Part shown: positions 1 through 8,067 of the stretch, piece after piece
Numbering within the stretch: the first letter of the stretch is position 1
Layout of the letters: each line of letters begins with the position of its first letter
Source of the DNA: Comamonas fluminis
GTDB lineage: Bacteria > Pseudomonadota > Gammaproteobacteria > Burkholderiales > Burkholderiaceae_C
NCBI RefSeq assembly: GCF_019186805.1
Contig: NZ_CP066783.1
Location: forward strand, 2,245,501 to 2,309,500
Direction: 5' to 3'
Length of the DNA stretch: 64,000 nucleotides
Notes under the pieces: generated by a model
What the model was told of the DNA's origin: nothing
What the model saw: the letters and a program-made list of their open reading frames with translations, nothing else
The model's database searches: none
Program-made: the position numbers and the translations under genes

Positions 1-1
1 A

Positions 2-700
2 ATCTACGACCGTCACGCCGCCTATGCCGCAGGGCTGAAAAAAGGTGATGTGACGGTGATGATTCACACCGGCTCGCGTGATGTGGGCTTTTATGTGGGC
101 CGCCGCTGGATGGATCTGGCCAAACAGCAATGGCCGCAGGGCATGAAGCACCCGCAGCACGGCCTGTATGGCCTGAGCGGAGCGCTGGCGCAGGACTATC
201 TGCACGCCATGGGTGTGGCGGCGCGCTACGCCTGGTTCAACCGCATGGCGCTGGCCGAGCTGGTGCGCAAGGAGTTGACCGATATGGCTGCGCTTGATGC
301 GTCGCAGCTGATTGTCGATGTGCCGCACAACGTGGTGATGCGCGAGGGCGAGTTCAACGTGCACCGCAAAGGCTCGACCCCTGCGCATGATGGGCAGTGG
401 GCCTTGATTCCCGGCTCCATGGGCGACTACTCGTTTCTGGTCAAGGGCCTGGGCAATGAGGACTGGCTGCAGTCCTGCAGCCACGGCTCGGGCCGTCAGG
501 TGCGCAGGCAGGACACGCGCCGCATGAAGCAGCCGCTGGTGGAATCCGTCTGGCAATGCATCACCTTGCGTGAGGAGCGTTTGATCGAGGAAGCTCCCAG
601 CGCTTACAAGCCGGTGGGCCCGGTGCTGCAAGCGCAGGAAGAAGCGGGGCTGATTCGCGCCAGTGTGCGGCTCAAGCCTTGGCTAACCTTCAAGGCCTGA
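2..700 (+). CDS. rtcB: RtcB-family RNA ligase, C-terminal part (5' end outside window)
   Basis: This is the last 232 residues of an RtcB protein, the GTP- and Mn-dependent ligase that joins 2',3'-cyclic phosphate (3'-phosphate) RNA ends to 5'-OH ends. Family hallmarks visible are HTGSRDVG, the VPHN motif, HRKGSTPA and IPGSMGDYSFLVKG followed by CSHGSGR. The last of these carries the guanylylated-histidine region of the family. The frame is open back to base 2, so the gene continues to the left; its usual partners (archease, RtcA, RtcR) cannot be seen. The stop at 698-700 lies just before a dispersed hairpin repeat. Confidence 0.93.
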   Translation: MYDRHAAYAAGLKKGDVTVMIHTGSRDVGFYVGRRWMDLAKQQWPQGMKHPQHGLYGLSGALAQDYLHAMGVAARYAWFNRMALAELVRKELTDMAALDASQLIVDVPHNVVMREGEFNVHRKGSTPAHDGQWALIPGSMGDYSFLVKGLGNEDWLQSCSHGSGRQVRRQDTRRMKQPLVESVWQCITLREERLIEEAPSAYKPVGPVLQAQEEAGLIRASVRLKPWLTFKA

Positions 701-715
701 GCTTTGGATTGAATG

Positions 716-758
716 GTTGCCAGCGCTTTAGCCAAAAGCGCTGACAGTTATCAAATCT
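716..758 (-). repeat. Dispersed hairpin repeat, copy 1
   Basis: A 9-bp perfect stem (CAGCGCTTT at 721-729 with AAAGCGCTG at 735-743) is flanked on the minus strand by GATTTGATAACTG. The arrangement (TTTGATA, then AGCGCTT, a short loop, then AAGCGCT) is shared with copies at 2548, 22948, 25895, 28689, 33111 and 61711. The TGA stop of the 123-residue membrane protein at 751-753 lies inside it. Confidence 0.7.
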
Positions 759-1122
759 GCAGCAGATTCAGCAGTGCACCAAACGCATGAAGAGGCAGCC
801 AGCAGATGGTGCTATCGACCATTCCATACCAGTGGCAACTGACCCAGCCAAATGGCATGCACAGGGCGGCCAGTACCAGCAGATCTGCCACGACCAGAGC
901 AGGCTGGTGCTTGACTAGCTGAACCACCAGGTCCACCAGATAGCCGACAAGCAAAGCAAAACATAGAAAGCCCAGCACGATGGCGACGCCCAACCCGGTA
1001 TCGCCACGGTGCTCTCTGCCCGCATTGGCCGAGGTCGAAAGGCTGGCAAAGCCATAGAAGACAAGCATCGCTGCGACTGGCAGAGCGAGCCTGAGAAAAA
1101 ACTTCCAGCCGAGGCGATTCAT
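751..1122 (-). CDS. Small predicted inner-membrane protein, unknown function
   Basis: This 123-residue protein has about three hydrophobic segments (near residues 8-28, 46-70 and 76-96) and a short, serine-rich loop after the first. I do not recognise a family. The ATG at 1120-1122 is the first in-frame start, and the stop falls in the dispersed hairpin repeat. It converges with rtcB and stands alone, with 155 bp of apparently empty sequence upstream before the next minus-strand gene. Hydrophobicity and frame use support a real gene, but nothing indicates its role. Confidence 0.6.
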   Translation of the reverse strand: MNRLGWKFFLRLALPVAAMLVFYGFASLSTSANAGREHRGDTGLGVAIVLGFLCFALLVGYLVDLVVQLVKHQPALVVADLLVLAALCMPFGWVSCHWYGMVDSTICWLPLHAFGALLNLLQI

Positions 1123-1278
1123 ATAAAGCCCGGGTTGAGCCAGTTGCCAATAGTTGGGTAGCGCTGGCTTTGGTTGCGTGATGTGCCCATCATAGTTGTT
1201 GGCGGAGAGAGGCAGCCAAGCGGCAAATTGGGAGCGCGTGATTCCTTGCTGCAGGGTGTTTTTGTGCGCTGAACGGTT

Positions 1279-1524
1279 CTATAGCTCGCTAATCTGCACC
1301 GCTGCGCCATGGCGCAGTCCTTCGTCTATCAAAACCCGCAGCGCCCGGGCGACGACGGCGGCATCGCCCATATGGTCGATAAAGTAAAAACCATCGGCCT
1401 CCAGCGCGAAGTCATAGTCGGGCATCTGGCCCGGGGCGGTTTGAACCACAGGCAGCCTGCGCTGCACCGCTTGGGTGTCAAAGCCTTGAGGGACGGGGAA
1501 GTGGATTTTGTATTCGATGCCCAT
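1279..1524 (-). CDS. Hypothetical 81-residue protein
   Basis: A short soluble protein with no recognised family. It starts MGIEYKIHFPVP and contains an acidic GFYFIDHMGDAA stretch in its middle; no signal peptide or membrane segment is visible. It lies 30 bp downstream of the 105-residue gene on the same strand. Together with the peroxidase-like gene it probably forms a small co-transcribed group running from 2453 down to 1279. Competing frames on both strands here are shadows. The function is unknown. Confidence 0.55.
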   Translation of the reverse strand: MGIEYKIHFPVPQGFDTQAVQRRLPVVQTAPGQMPDYDFALEADGFYFIDHMGDAAVVARALRVLIDEGLRHGAAVQISEL

Positions 1525-1554
1525 CGCTCGATTGTCGCTGCAGCAGGGCTGGGG

Positions 1555-1872
1555 TCACCCACCTTCCCAGCGGCGGTAGCCAATATGCGCCAGGCCCGTC
1601 AATCGCTGAGGCAGGGGCGCGGCGCGATGCTCTTCATCCAGCGTCCATGGGCCTTGCAGGTCAGCCAGCACTTCGGCGGCAGCAATGGATGCGGCTTCGC
1701 GGGCTTCTTCGTCTGGTGCTCCATCGTATTCAAAGAGCAAGCGCAGGTGCAGGGCTGCCGTATCCGCTTCGACGCAGGCCTGGCGCAGCTGCGGGTGCAC
1801 TGCGCCCAGCAGTGCGCGCTGCAGCGACAGCAGCAGAAAGCGGTGGTCAATGGCCGGGGCTGGGGTGGGCAT
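1555..1872 (-). CDS. Hypothetical 105-residue protein, coupled to peroxidase-like gene
   Basis: A soluble, acidic, alanine-rich protein containing LRLLFEYDGAPDEEAREA and ending in a short GYRRWEGG tail. Its ATG (1870-1872) overlaps the TGA of the upstream peroxidase-like gene by one base, a typical sign of translational coupling. I cannot assign a family; the size and acidity would fit a small immunity-type protein, but no motif confirms that. A long plus-strand frame across this region is a codon-bias shadow. Confidence 0.55.
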   Translation of the reverse strand: MPTPAPAIDHRFLLLSLQRALLGAVHPQLRQACVEADTAALHLRLLFEYDGAPDEEAREAASIAAAEVLADLQGPWTLDEEHRAAPLPQRLTGLAHIGYRRWEGG

Positions 1873-2453
1873 CAGGCTTTTTTCTCGCGTGGCACGCGGC
1901 CCATCAGATAGAACTCGGGGTTGGGCTGCATGCCGGCAAAGCTGGCCATGCGGTTGGACAGTCCAAAAAAGGCGGTGATGGCCGCAATGTCCCAGATGTC
2001 TTCATCGTCAAAGCCGTGGGGGTAGAGGGCTTCGTAGTCGGCGTCGTCAATTTCGTGGCTGCGCTGGCAGACCTTCATCGCAAAGTCCAGCATGGCGCTC
2101 TCGCGCGGGCTGATGTCGGCCTTGCGGTAGTTGACGGCGACCTGATCGGCAATCAGCGGCTTTTTCTCGTAGATGCGCAGGATGGCGCCGTGGGCCACCA
2201 CGCAATACAGGCACTGATTGGCCGCGCTGGTGGTGGTGACGATCATCTCGCGCTCGCCCTTGGTCAGCGAGCCTTCTTCCTTGGCCATCAGCGCATCGTG
2301 ATAGGCAAAGAAGGCCCGCCATTCCGCCGGGCGGCGCGCAAAGGCCAGAAACACATTGGGAATGAAGCCGGACTTTTCCTGTACCTCGGCAATGCGCTGC
2401 TTGATGTCTTCGGGCAGGCTGTTCAGGTCGGGGAAGGGGTAGCGGTTTTTCAT
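1872..2453 (-). CDS. AhpD-like peroxidase-related protein
   Basis: This 193-residue protein has the carboxymuconolactone-decarboxylase/AhpD fold signature, with redox pair Cys81-x2-Cys84 followed by His88 (CLYCVVAHG). Members of this peroxidase-related group are thought to reduce peroxides or act as alkylhydroperoxidase partners using a lipoamide-type reductant. The length matches the group. A good ribosome site (AGGAGA) lies upstream of the ATG at 2453. It is the first gene of a probable three-gene unit with the two small unknown genes downstream. It is cytoplasmic, with no signal peptide. Confidence 0.85.
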   Translation of the reverse strand: MKNRYPFPDLNSLPEDIKQRIAEVQEKSGFIPNVFLAFARRPAEWRAFFAYHDALMAKEEGSLTKGEREMIVTTTSAANQCLYCVVAHGAILRIYEKKPLIADQVAVNYRKADISPRESAMLDFAMKVCQRSHEIDDADYEALYPHGFDDEDIWDIAAITAFFGLSNRMASFAGMQPNPEFYLMGRVPREKKA

Positions 2454-2547
2454 GGCGACAGTCTCCTTGGGCGGTAGTGGCCAAGCATGGCATGGCGCAC
2501 GGCTCGCAAGCTGTCGTTTGTGTTGCAGATCATGCCGTTTGAAGGGT

Positions 2548-2592
2548 ATTTGGCCTGCAGCCTATGTTTGATAAGCGCTGTAAGCTATTAAT
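2548..2592 (-). repeat. Dispersed hairpin repeat, copy 2
   Basis: Read on the minus strand this gives TAATAGCT, a CAGCGCTT core, then a GGCTGCAGGCC tail followed by AAAT. It matches the order of elements in the other copies. The TAA stop of the LysE-type exporter (2588-2590) lies within its edge, so the repeat forms the extreme 3' end of that gene. Confidence 0.6.
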
Positions 2593-3259
2593 TTAAAAGC
2601 GTTTGTGGCGCGTTGGTGCCTATCAGCAGCAGGCCCAGGCCCAGCAGCACGCAGCCCAGGCTGCGATCCACCCAGGGGCGAATGGCCTGGACTTTAGGCT
2701 GCAGCACCGGGGCCGAGAAAAACCAAGCCACCAGCGTAAACCACAGAACATGGGCTGCGGCGATGAAGAGGCCATAGGCCAGTTGCGTGAGCATGGGCAC
2801 CGAAGGCCCGGCAACCTGCGTGAACAGGCTGATGATGAACAGGGCCGTTTTGGGGTTGAGTGCATTGGTCAGAAAGCCCAGCCGCCAGAAGGACCAGAGG
2901 CTTTGCGCAGGCTGCTCTTGCACAGTAGTAGTCTGTGCGGCTGGGGCATTTGCTGTTGGGGCATTCGCGGCGGTGTGGCTGCCTGCCTCGCGCCACAGCG
3001 ATATGCCCAGCCAGACGAGATAGGCGGCACCGGCCCATTTCAGCAAGGTGAACAGCCAGGGCAGGCTTTGCAGCAGCACGCCCAGCCCCAGCAAGGTGTA
3101 GCCGACATGCACCAGCACGCCGCAGCCAATGCCCAGCGCCACCCACAGGCCTGCGCGGCGTGATTGCATCAGGCTGGTGCGCGTGACCATGGCGAAATCC
3201 GCACCGGGGCTGATGACGGCAAGTGTGGTGATGAGAATCACAGTAGGCCAGGCATTCAT
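2588..3259 (-). CDS. LysE/RhtB-family amino-acid exporter
   Basis: This 223-residue inner-membrane protein belongs to the LysE/RhtB superfamily, which exports amino acids and related compounds. The N-terminal motif TLAVISPGADFAMVTRTSL is diagnostic and about six hydrophobic segments follow. A hydrophilic loop rich in Ala, Asn and Thr (about residues 90-115) separates the two halves. The gene is divergent from a LysR-type regulator (3374), the classic arrangement in which the regulator senses the exported compound and activates the exporter. The substrate cannot be read from sequence. Confidence 0.9.
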   Translation of the reverse strand: MNAWPTVILITTLAVISPGADFAMVTRTSLMQSRRAGLWVALGIGCGVLVHVGYTLLGLGVLLQSLPWLFTLLKWAGAAYLVWLGISLWREAGSHTAANAPTANAPAAQTTTVQEQPAQSLWSFWRLGFLTNALNPKTALFIISLFTQVAGPSVPMLTQLAYGLFIAAAHVLWFTLVAWFFSAPVLQPKVQAIRPWVDRSLGCVLLGLGLLLIGTNAPQTLLN

Positions 3260-3373
3260 AAAATTAAAAGTTGAATGGAAATCATGTTTCTGCGCAGTCG
3301 TGCGTCAACAAAAAATGACCAGGAGCGCTTTGAATACATACACTTTAGAAAATTCAAAGGCATTTGAATAACG

Positions 3374-4354
3374 ATGATTTCTCAAGAAACTGGTGATTCA
3401 GATTCACAGATAGACGGACTGAGTAGCCTGAGTCCATCGCGCCGCATGCCTTCGCTGATGGCGCTGCGCTGCTTTGAAGCGGCGGCCCGGCTGGAGAGCT
3501 TTAGCCGCGCTGCTGATGAGCTGCACCTGACCCATGGCGCCGTCAGCCGTGCGGTGCGGGCCGTGGAGGAAGAATTGGGCACGCCGCTGTTTGAGCGGCG
3601 CAATCGCCGTGTTTTCCTCAACGACCATGGTCGTGTGCTGTTCGACGGCGTGCACGCCGGGCTGGCGCAGATGGCGCAGGCCGCCGATGCCGTGCGCCAG
3701 CGCGTGGCCAGACATGCGCTGCTGCTGTCTTGCGAGCCCACGCTGCTGATGCGCTGGCTGATTCCGCGCTGGGGCGACTTTCAGGTGCAACACCCGGACA
3801 TCACCGTGCACCTGGTGGCAGGCGGCGGCGCCGTGGACTGGGGCAGCGGAATTGATCTGGCTTTGCGCCGCAATGACTTTGACTGGGGCCGCAGCACCCA
3901 CTCCGTGCCTTTGCGCGAAGAGCGGATTGGCCCCGTCTGCCAGCCGCAAAAGCTGGTGCAGCTTTTTGCGCAGGCTGCAGACGGCCGTTATCAGCTGCGT
4001 GCAGATGCCACTTTGCTGCACAGCAAGACCCGTCCGCATGCCTGGCAGGACTGGCAGAAATACACATCAAACAGCCCCAAAGCCTATGTGCAGCAAGTGC
4101 CAGCAGCTATCAATTTGGTATTCGAGCACTTCTATCTGAGCCTGCAGGCCGCCAGTGCCGGGCTGGGCGTGGCCGTGGGGCCGCAATTGCTGGTGCAGGA
4201 CGAGATGGCCGCCGGGCGGCTGGCGGCGCCGCTGGGCTTTGTGGCCGATGGCTCTCAATACTGTTTGCTGGCCCCGTACGCCTGGGGCGCAGGCAGCGCG
4301 CAGCAAAAATTGTGCGACTGGCTGCTGCAGCAGATGGCACAAGAGGGGGGCTAA
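3374..4354 (+). CDS. LysR-family transcriptional regulator (GcvA-like)
   Basis: A 326-residue LTTR with an N-terminal winged helix (MALRCFEAAARLESFSRAAD ... HGAVSRAVRAVEEELGTPLFER) and a substrate-binding C-terminal domain. The pattern resembles the GcvA subgroup. The annotated ATG gives a 24-residue polar leader; a second ATG at 3446 (MPSLMALRCF) gives the usual family length and may be the true start. It is divergent from the LysE exporter, with a 114-bp A/T-rich intergenic region that probably holds the shared operator. It most likely regulates that exporter. Confidence 0.88.
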   Translation: MISQETGDSDSQIDGLSSLSPSRRMPSLMALRCFEAAARLESFSRAADELHLTHGAVSRAVRAVEEELGTPLFERRNRRVFLNDHGRVLFDGVHAGLAQMAQAADAVRQRVARHALLLSCEPTLLMRWLIPRWGDFQVQHPDITVHLVAGGGAVDWGSGIDLALRRNDFDWGRSTHSVPLREERIGPVCQPQKLVQLFAQAADGRYQLRADATLLHSKTRPHAWQDWQKYTSNSPKAYVQQVPAAINLVFEHFYLSLQAASAGLGVAVGPQLLVQDEMAAGRLAAPLGFVADGSQYCLLAPYAWGAGSAQQKLCDWLLQQMAQEGG

Positions 4355-4366
4355 GCTGCTACGAAA

Positions 4367-4396
4367 GGGCGGTGAAGGGCGGTGAAGGGCGGTGAA
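4367..4396 (+). repeat. 10-bp tandem repeat, three copies
   Basis: GGGCGGTGAA is repeated three times without mismatch directly after the LysR stop codon and before the 3' end of the converging MerR gene. It is non-coding and looks like replication slippage; no function is evident. Confidence 0.8.
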
Positions 4397-4407
4397 GGCC
4401 CCGCCGC

Positions 4408-4863
4408 TTATGGCGAAGTTTTACGCGGCTTGCGCTGCGGGCTGACGGATGGTGCCAGTGTTTGAATTTTGCCTGCCCCCACATTCGCGCTGGCGGCGCG
4501 CATCAGTCGCCTGAAAGTATCGCAGTTCAGGTGGCTGGTTTCTGGGCAGACAGCTGCGTGGCGCAGGCCATCGCGCACGGCTTTGAGGCGGCGAATCTGC
4601 TGCTCCAGCGCATCGGCCTTGGCGGTCAGCATCTGGCGATCTATCTGCGGCGTTTGCCCCGGCGGCAGCATGGTGGCGATCTCCTGCAGTGAAAACCCAG
4701 CCGTGCGCCCCAGCGCGATGACGGCCAGTTGATCGAGAACCTGGGGGGCGAAAATGCGCCGCTGCCCCTGGCGGCCTAGGGACTGGATCAGTCCTTTTTC
4801 TTCATAAAAACGAATGGCGGAGGCGCTGAGCCCGCTGCGTCTGGCGACTTCTGTAATGTCCAT
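4408..4863 (-). CDS. MerR-family transcriptional regulator
   Basis: A 151-residue MerR protein. The N-terminal helix-turn-helix (ITEVARRSGLSASAIRFYEEKGLI) and wing are followed by a dimerisation coiled coil (residues about 75-105). The effector end carries two cysteines in a CPETSHLNC stretch, which could bind metal or sense redox but does not match the SoxR four-cysteine cluster. It is divergent from a DUF2938 membrane protein, and the intergenic region contains a textbook MerR-type operator with a 19-bp promoter spacer. It almost certainly controls that neighbour, and probably itself. Confidence 0.88.
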   Translation of the reverse strand: MDITEVARRSGLSASAIRFYEEKGLIQSLGRQGQRRIFAPQVLDQLAVIALGRTAGFSLQEIATMLPPGQTPQIDRQMLTAKADALEQQIRRLKAVRDGLRHAAVCPETSHLNCDTFRRLMRAASANVGAGKIQTLAPSVSPQRKPRKTSP

Positions 4864-4873
4864 GGCTTACCTC

Positions 4874-4904
4874 TTGCGTTCAAGTGCACTTGAACTTCTA
4901 CAGT
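4874..4904 (+). promoter_or_regulatory. MerR-type promoter/operator (19-bp spacer)
   Basis: A perfect 18-bp palindrome (GTTCAAGTG and its complement, 4878-4895) lies between a -35 TTGCGT (4874-4879) and a -10 TACAGT (4899-4904). The spacer is 19 bp, the unusual length that MerR proteins correct by DNA distortion. The last two -35 bases are the first two of the palindrome, the same geometry as I recall for the soxS promoter. It reads towards the DUF2938 gene. Confidence 0.82.
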
Positions 4905-4944
4905 CTGCTTGAACTGTAGTGGCAGAACTGAAAGAGGTGCGGAA

Positions 4945-5436
4945 ATGATGGAGCTGAATGGGGTGATGCAGCCCATGGTGGTGGCAACGGCTGTGGGCGC
5001 TGGGGCGACGGTGCTGATGGATGCATGGTGCTGGTGGCTGCGGCGGCGAGGCATTGCCACGCTGGACTACGCCATGCTGGGGCGCTGGTGTGGCCACTGG
5101 CTGAAAGGGCGCTGGTTTCATGCGCCGATTCAGAAGTCTCCTGCCATCCGGGCTGAAAAATGGCTGGGCTGGCTGCTGCATTACCTGACGGGCGTGGTGT
5201 TTGCCGCACTCTGGCTGGCGCGGTGCGGGCCTTGGCCCAGCGTTGTCTCAGCCTTGGTCTTTGGCGTTGCGACGGTATTGCTGCCCTGGTTGGTCATGCA
5301 GCCCGCGCTGGGAGCGGGGCTGGCGGCATCCAGAACGGCAAGGCCCTGGCAAAGCCGTGGCATCAGCCTGGCTACGCATGCGGTCTTTGGCCTGGGAATG
5401 TGGGGCGCGGTCTGGCTGCTGCAGGTGTTTGCATAG
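4945..5436 (+). CDS. DUF2938-type integral membrane protein
   Basis: A 163-residue membrane protein resembling the DUF2938 family: about four hydrophobic segments, a WHWLKGRWFH-like loop (residues about 50-60) and a conserved pattern of small residues. The role of this family is not known. The start at 4945 is chosen because a purine-rich site (AAAGAGG, 4931-4937) precedes it and because earlier in-frame codons overlap the promoter. Its MerR-type promoter means it is induced by whatever the adjacent regulator senses, so it may protect against a toxic or oxidising compound; that is inference. Confidence 0.75.
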   Translation: MMELNGVMQPMVVATAVGAGATVLMDAWCWWLRRRGIATLDYAMLGRWCGHWLKGRWFHAPIQKSPAIRAEKWLGWLLHYLTGVVFAALWLARCGPWPSVVSALVFGVATVLLPWLVMQPALGAGLAASRTARPWQSRGISLATHAVFGLGMWGAVWLLQVFA

Positions 5437-5515
5437 CAGTTTCAGGCAGAGCCTTTCGCTCGGCACTCTCACGTCTTGGCAGACAATGGCGGCCATTGAA
5501 GAACAAGGAAGCGCT

Positions 5516-6007
5516 ATGAGCGAAGAAAAGCAAGCCACCGACTGGGCCGCCTGGAGCCGCGAGGCCGTGGAAATGATGGTAGCCAAGAACGCTGAGTGGC
5601 CGCGCCAGTTCGGGCTGGAAGGCTCTCCTGCCTATCGCTGGGATCTGGATAGCGCCACGCTGGTGTTGCAAGGGGCGCTGCATGAGGTGGTGGCCACGGT
5701 GTGCCTGGTGGGCACGACCAGCGAGGCCGAAGGCAGCTTTGTCTGGAGCTGGGCCAATGAAGCCATTCCCAGACAGCATGGCGAAGCGCTGGAGGTGGTG
5801 CACGACTTTGGCCGCGAAAACCATCTGGCCCTGTTGACTACAGCCCGTATTCAGGGCGGCCGCCCGGAGGCGACCGAGTGCCTGTGCATCGCCGCCCGCC
5901 TGCAGCGCGCCATGGGCACGTTTATCGACAAGCAGGGCGATGTGACGCTGTACTTCACCTTGCTGCATGCGCGGCTGGCGTCCATGGACGACGCCTTGCC
6001 GAATTGA
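5516..6007 (+). CDS. DUF6882-like protein
   Basis: A 163-residue soluble protein. The pattern YRWDLDSATLVLQG ... VGTTSEAEGSFVWSWANEAIP, with a tryptophan-rich strand and a later RPEATECLCIAARL segment, resembles DUF6882. That family has been linked to immunity or unknown roles. The ATG at 5516 is preceded by AAGGA at 5505-5509; the frame is open further upstream but overlaps the DUF2938 gene. No signal peptide. It stands alone, convergent with the following hydrolase. The family call is from memory and moderate. Confidence 0.65.
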   Translation: MSEEKQATDWAAWSREAVEMMVAKNAEWPRQFGLEGSPAYRWDLDSATLVLQGALHEVVATVCLVGTTSEAEGSFVWSWANEAIPRQHGEALEVVHDFGRENHLALLTTARIQGGRPEATECLCIAARLQRAMGTFIDKQGDVTLYFTLLHARLASMDDALPN

Positions 6008-6068
6008 TGGGCTGCAGTGCTGGCTAAGCTGCTCAATTGGTGCTCAGTGGGTGCTTAGTGGGCGCTGC

Positions 6069-7964
6069 TCAGTTTGCGCCGCTGAGCCCGGCGCGCAGAA
6101 TGCGGCGCAGTTCAATGATGGCCTGCGGCGTTTCCTGCACGCTGTGGCCTGAGGCAATCACCAGCTCTGAAGCGGCTGCGTCCAGGTGTGCGCTGCTATA
6201 GGGCACGATGCCGTCGCTGCTTTGCGCCAGCGGCACATCGGGTGTGTTGTTGCCGATGATGGAGTGGTAGCGCACATTGGCCGCCACAGGCAGGTCTGCC
6301 GTGGCGCGCAGAAACAGGTCTTTATCGCTGAGGTTGTCGATGCTGTTGGGAATGTGCAGCTCCCGGGTATTGATGCGCGGCGATGCATTGGCCACGGCCA
6401 GTGCCGTGTCGGTAAATTTTCCAATCATCGAAAAAGGCAGGGTGATCAGGTTCGATGCCCAGCGCACGATGCGATGGTTGGCAAAGTCTGTGCCGCGATG
6501 CGGTGCAGCGATAAAGATCGCGTGCCGCACCTGAGGCAGCGGCGCGAATTCCAGCAGCGGGGCCATCTCGCCCTGCAGCTGTTTGCGGGCACTAGAGGGC
6601 AGCTCCAGCTCCATGGCGACAGCATCCATCACCTTGCCATTCGTTCCGCTGACCATCAGGCGCGCCAGAACTCCGCCCATGCTGTGCCCAACAAGGGTGA
6701 TGTTCCGGCTGGCGACGGCCTTGCCTTGCGGGTCAAAATGCGACAGGGTTTGCTGCAGCGCCTCACGTATCGTGTAGTTGTTGAGCATGATGGGCGCATT
6801 GGTGGGGTAGTACACCTGCCAGACTTGGTAGTTACGGCGAAGCTGCTCGTCCCCCAGCACTTCATTGGCCACATTGATCCAGGCTTCCGGGCTGCTGGCC
6901 AGGCCGTGCAGCATGACGATCAGGCGGCGATTGGGGTCATAGGGCTGCATCAGGTGGATCTGAGGCTTGCCAATGCCATCGCGTTTGCCCAGCAGGGTTC
7001 GCAGCGCCTGGGTGGAAAAATTGGAGCGCGCCAGCCACAGCCCGTAGCCAGAGGTGAAATTGCCCGCCAGAGGAACGACAAAGCCGCCCAGCTTGACTTC
7101 GCTGCGGCGATAAGGGTCGTGCAGACGCACTGTCAGTTGCTGGGTGTTCAGCACCTGTGCCAGCGTGTCGCCATCAAACTCCAGCATTGCCGTGACGGCA
7201 GGGATACGGGCTTCTTCAAAGACGTCAGAAGGCGTGGCCGTCTCTGCAGGCATCTGGCTTTTATCAAACACGGCAACCAGTTCAGCGCCAAAGCCATCGC
7301 GGCGATAGATGTTTCGCAGCCCGGAAAAACTCAGCGAACTGGCGGCAATCAATTCCTGCGGAAGCGCCCGGGTGGAGAGCTGGTTGATGTCGGACAGGTC
7401 AATCGACATCTGCCAGTTACGCCACTGAACGCGGTCCCCATCGACTTGTGCCAGCTCAGCGCGCTCGCTCACGCCCCGGCGCAGGCGGAACATTTCAGTG
7501 ATGGCCTGCTGGGTGGCAAAGTTGTAGTAGTCACGCACCTGGGTTTGGCGGTCTTCAAATGCGCGCTTGACGGGGTCTTTTGCCGTAAAAAACAGATAGG
7601 CCCAGGCGTGGCGTGCTGCTTCCAGCCAGGCGGCAATGGCTTCGTCCGATTCCTGCTTGTCCAGCAGCATGCCCTGATGTGTCCACAACTCCGCCAGCGC
7701 AGCCAGGCGCTGCTCGTCGCTGAGGCCTGATGCATCGCGCAGACTGCTGCGGCAGCGTGCTGCGTCGGCAAGACAGGGCTTGGTTTCGCTGCCGATGACG
7801 CGCAAAGACTCACGCGTTGCAGCGCTGAGCGTGCCGTTGGTGAGCACGTCAGCGCGGCGCTGAGTCAGATACTCGGAGGGCTCGATGGAGCTGACCTTGA
7901 CGCCCGCACAACCAGTGAGCAGCACCAGGGCGCAAAGAGCAATAAAACGATGGCTAAGCAGCAC
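6069..7964 (-). CDS. Lipoprotein alpha/beta hydrolase
   Basis: A large (about 631-residue) secreted lipoprotein. A short hydrophobic leader ends in a lipobox (VLLTGC), so the mature protein is probably anchored in the envelope. The C-terminal half is an alpha/beta hydrolase: LIVMLHGLASSPEAW oxyanion strand, nucleophile GHSMGG, and an acid and histidine plausibly in SSDGIVPYSS and GHSVQ. It resembles lipase/PGAP1-type esterases. The start is uncertain. No ATG directly precedes the leader; GTG at 7964 or TTG at 7985 would give a normal signal, whereas the ATGs at 8069 and 8090 would overlap the divergent gene. Confidence 0.82.
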   Translation of the reverse strand: MLLSHRFIALCALVLLTGCAGVKVSSIEPSEYLTQRRADVLTNGTLSAATRESLRVIGSETKPCLADAARCRSSLRDASGLSDEQRLAALAELWTHQGMLLDKQESDEAIAAWLEAARHAWAYLFFTAKDPVKRAFEDRQTQVRDYYNFATQQAITEMFRLRRGVSERAELAQVDGDRVQWRNWQMSIDLSDINQLSTRALPQELIAASSLSFSGLRNIYRRDGFGAELVAVFDKSQMPAETATPSDVFEEARIPAVTAMLEFDGDTLAQVLNTQQLTVRLHDPYRRSEVKLGGFVVPLAGNFTSGYGLWLARSNFSTQALRTLLGKRDGIGKPQIHLMQPYDPNRRLIVMLHGLASSPEAWINVANEVLGDEQLRRNYQVWQVYYPTNAPIMLNNYTIREALQQTLSHFDPQGKAVASRNITLVGHSMGGVLARLMVSGTNGKVMDAVAMELELPSSARKQLQGEMAPLLEFAPLPQVRHAIFIAAPHRGTDFANHRIVRWASNLITLPFSMIGKFTDTALAVANASPRINTRELHIPNSIDNLSDKDLFLRATADLPVAANVRYHSIIGNNTPDVPLAQSSDGIVPYSSAHLDAAASELVIASGHSVQETPQAIIELRRILRAGLSGAN

Positions 7965-8067
7965 GGGAAAAGCAGCAAATGACAAAGCGCCATTGTGCAG
8001 GAGGATGCTTGCGCGGCGCAGACGGTTAGCATGTCTGCACTTTGGAGTTTTGCAGGAGCTGCTTGTC

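Noticed and set aside
4081..4120. Possible eighth copy of the dispersed hairpin repeat inside the LysR gene (AGCTATCAATTTGGTA)
   Set aside because: Only one half resembles the repeat, there is no GCGCTT stem, and the residues fit a normal LysR sequence.
6186..7730. 514-residue plus-strand frame opposite the lipoprotein hydrolase
   Set aside because: The minus strand has a catalytic triad and a lipobox; the plus strand has nothing comparable.
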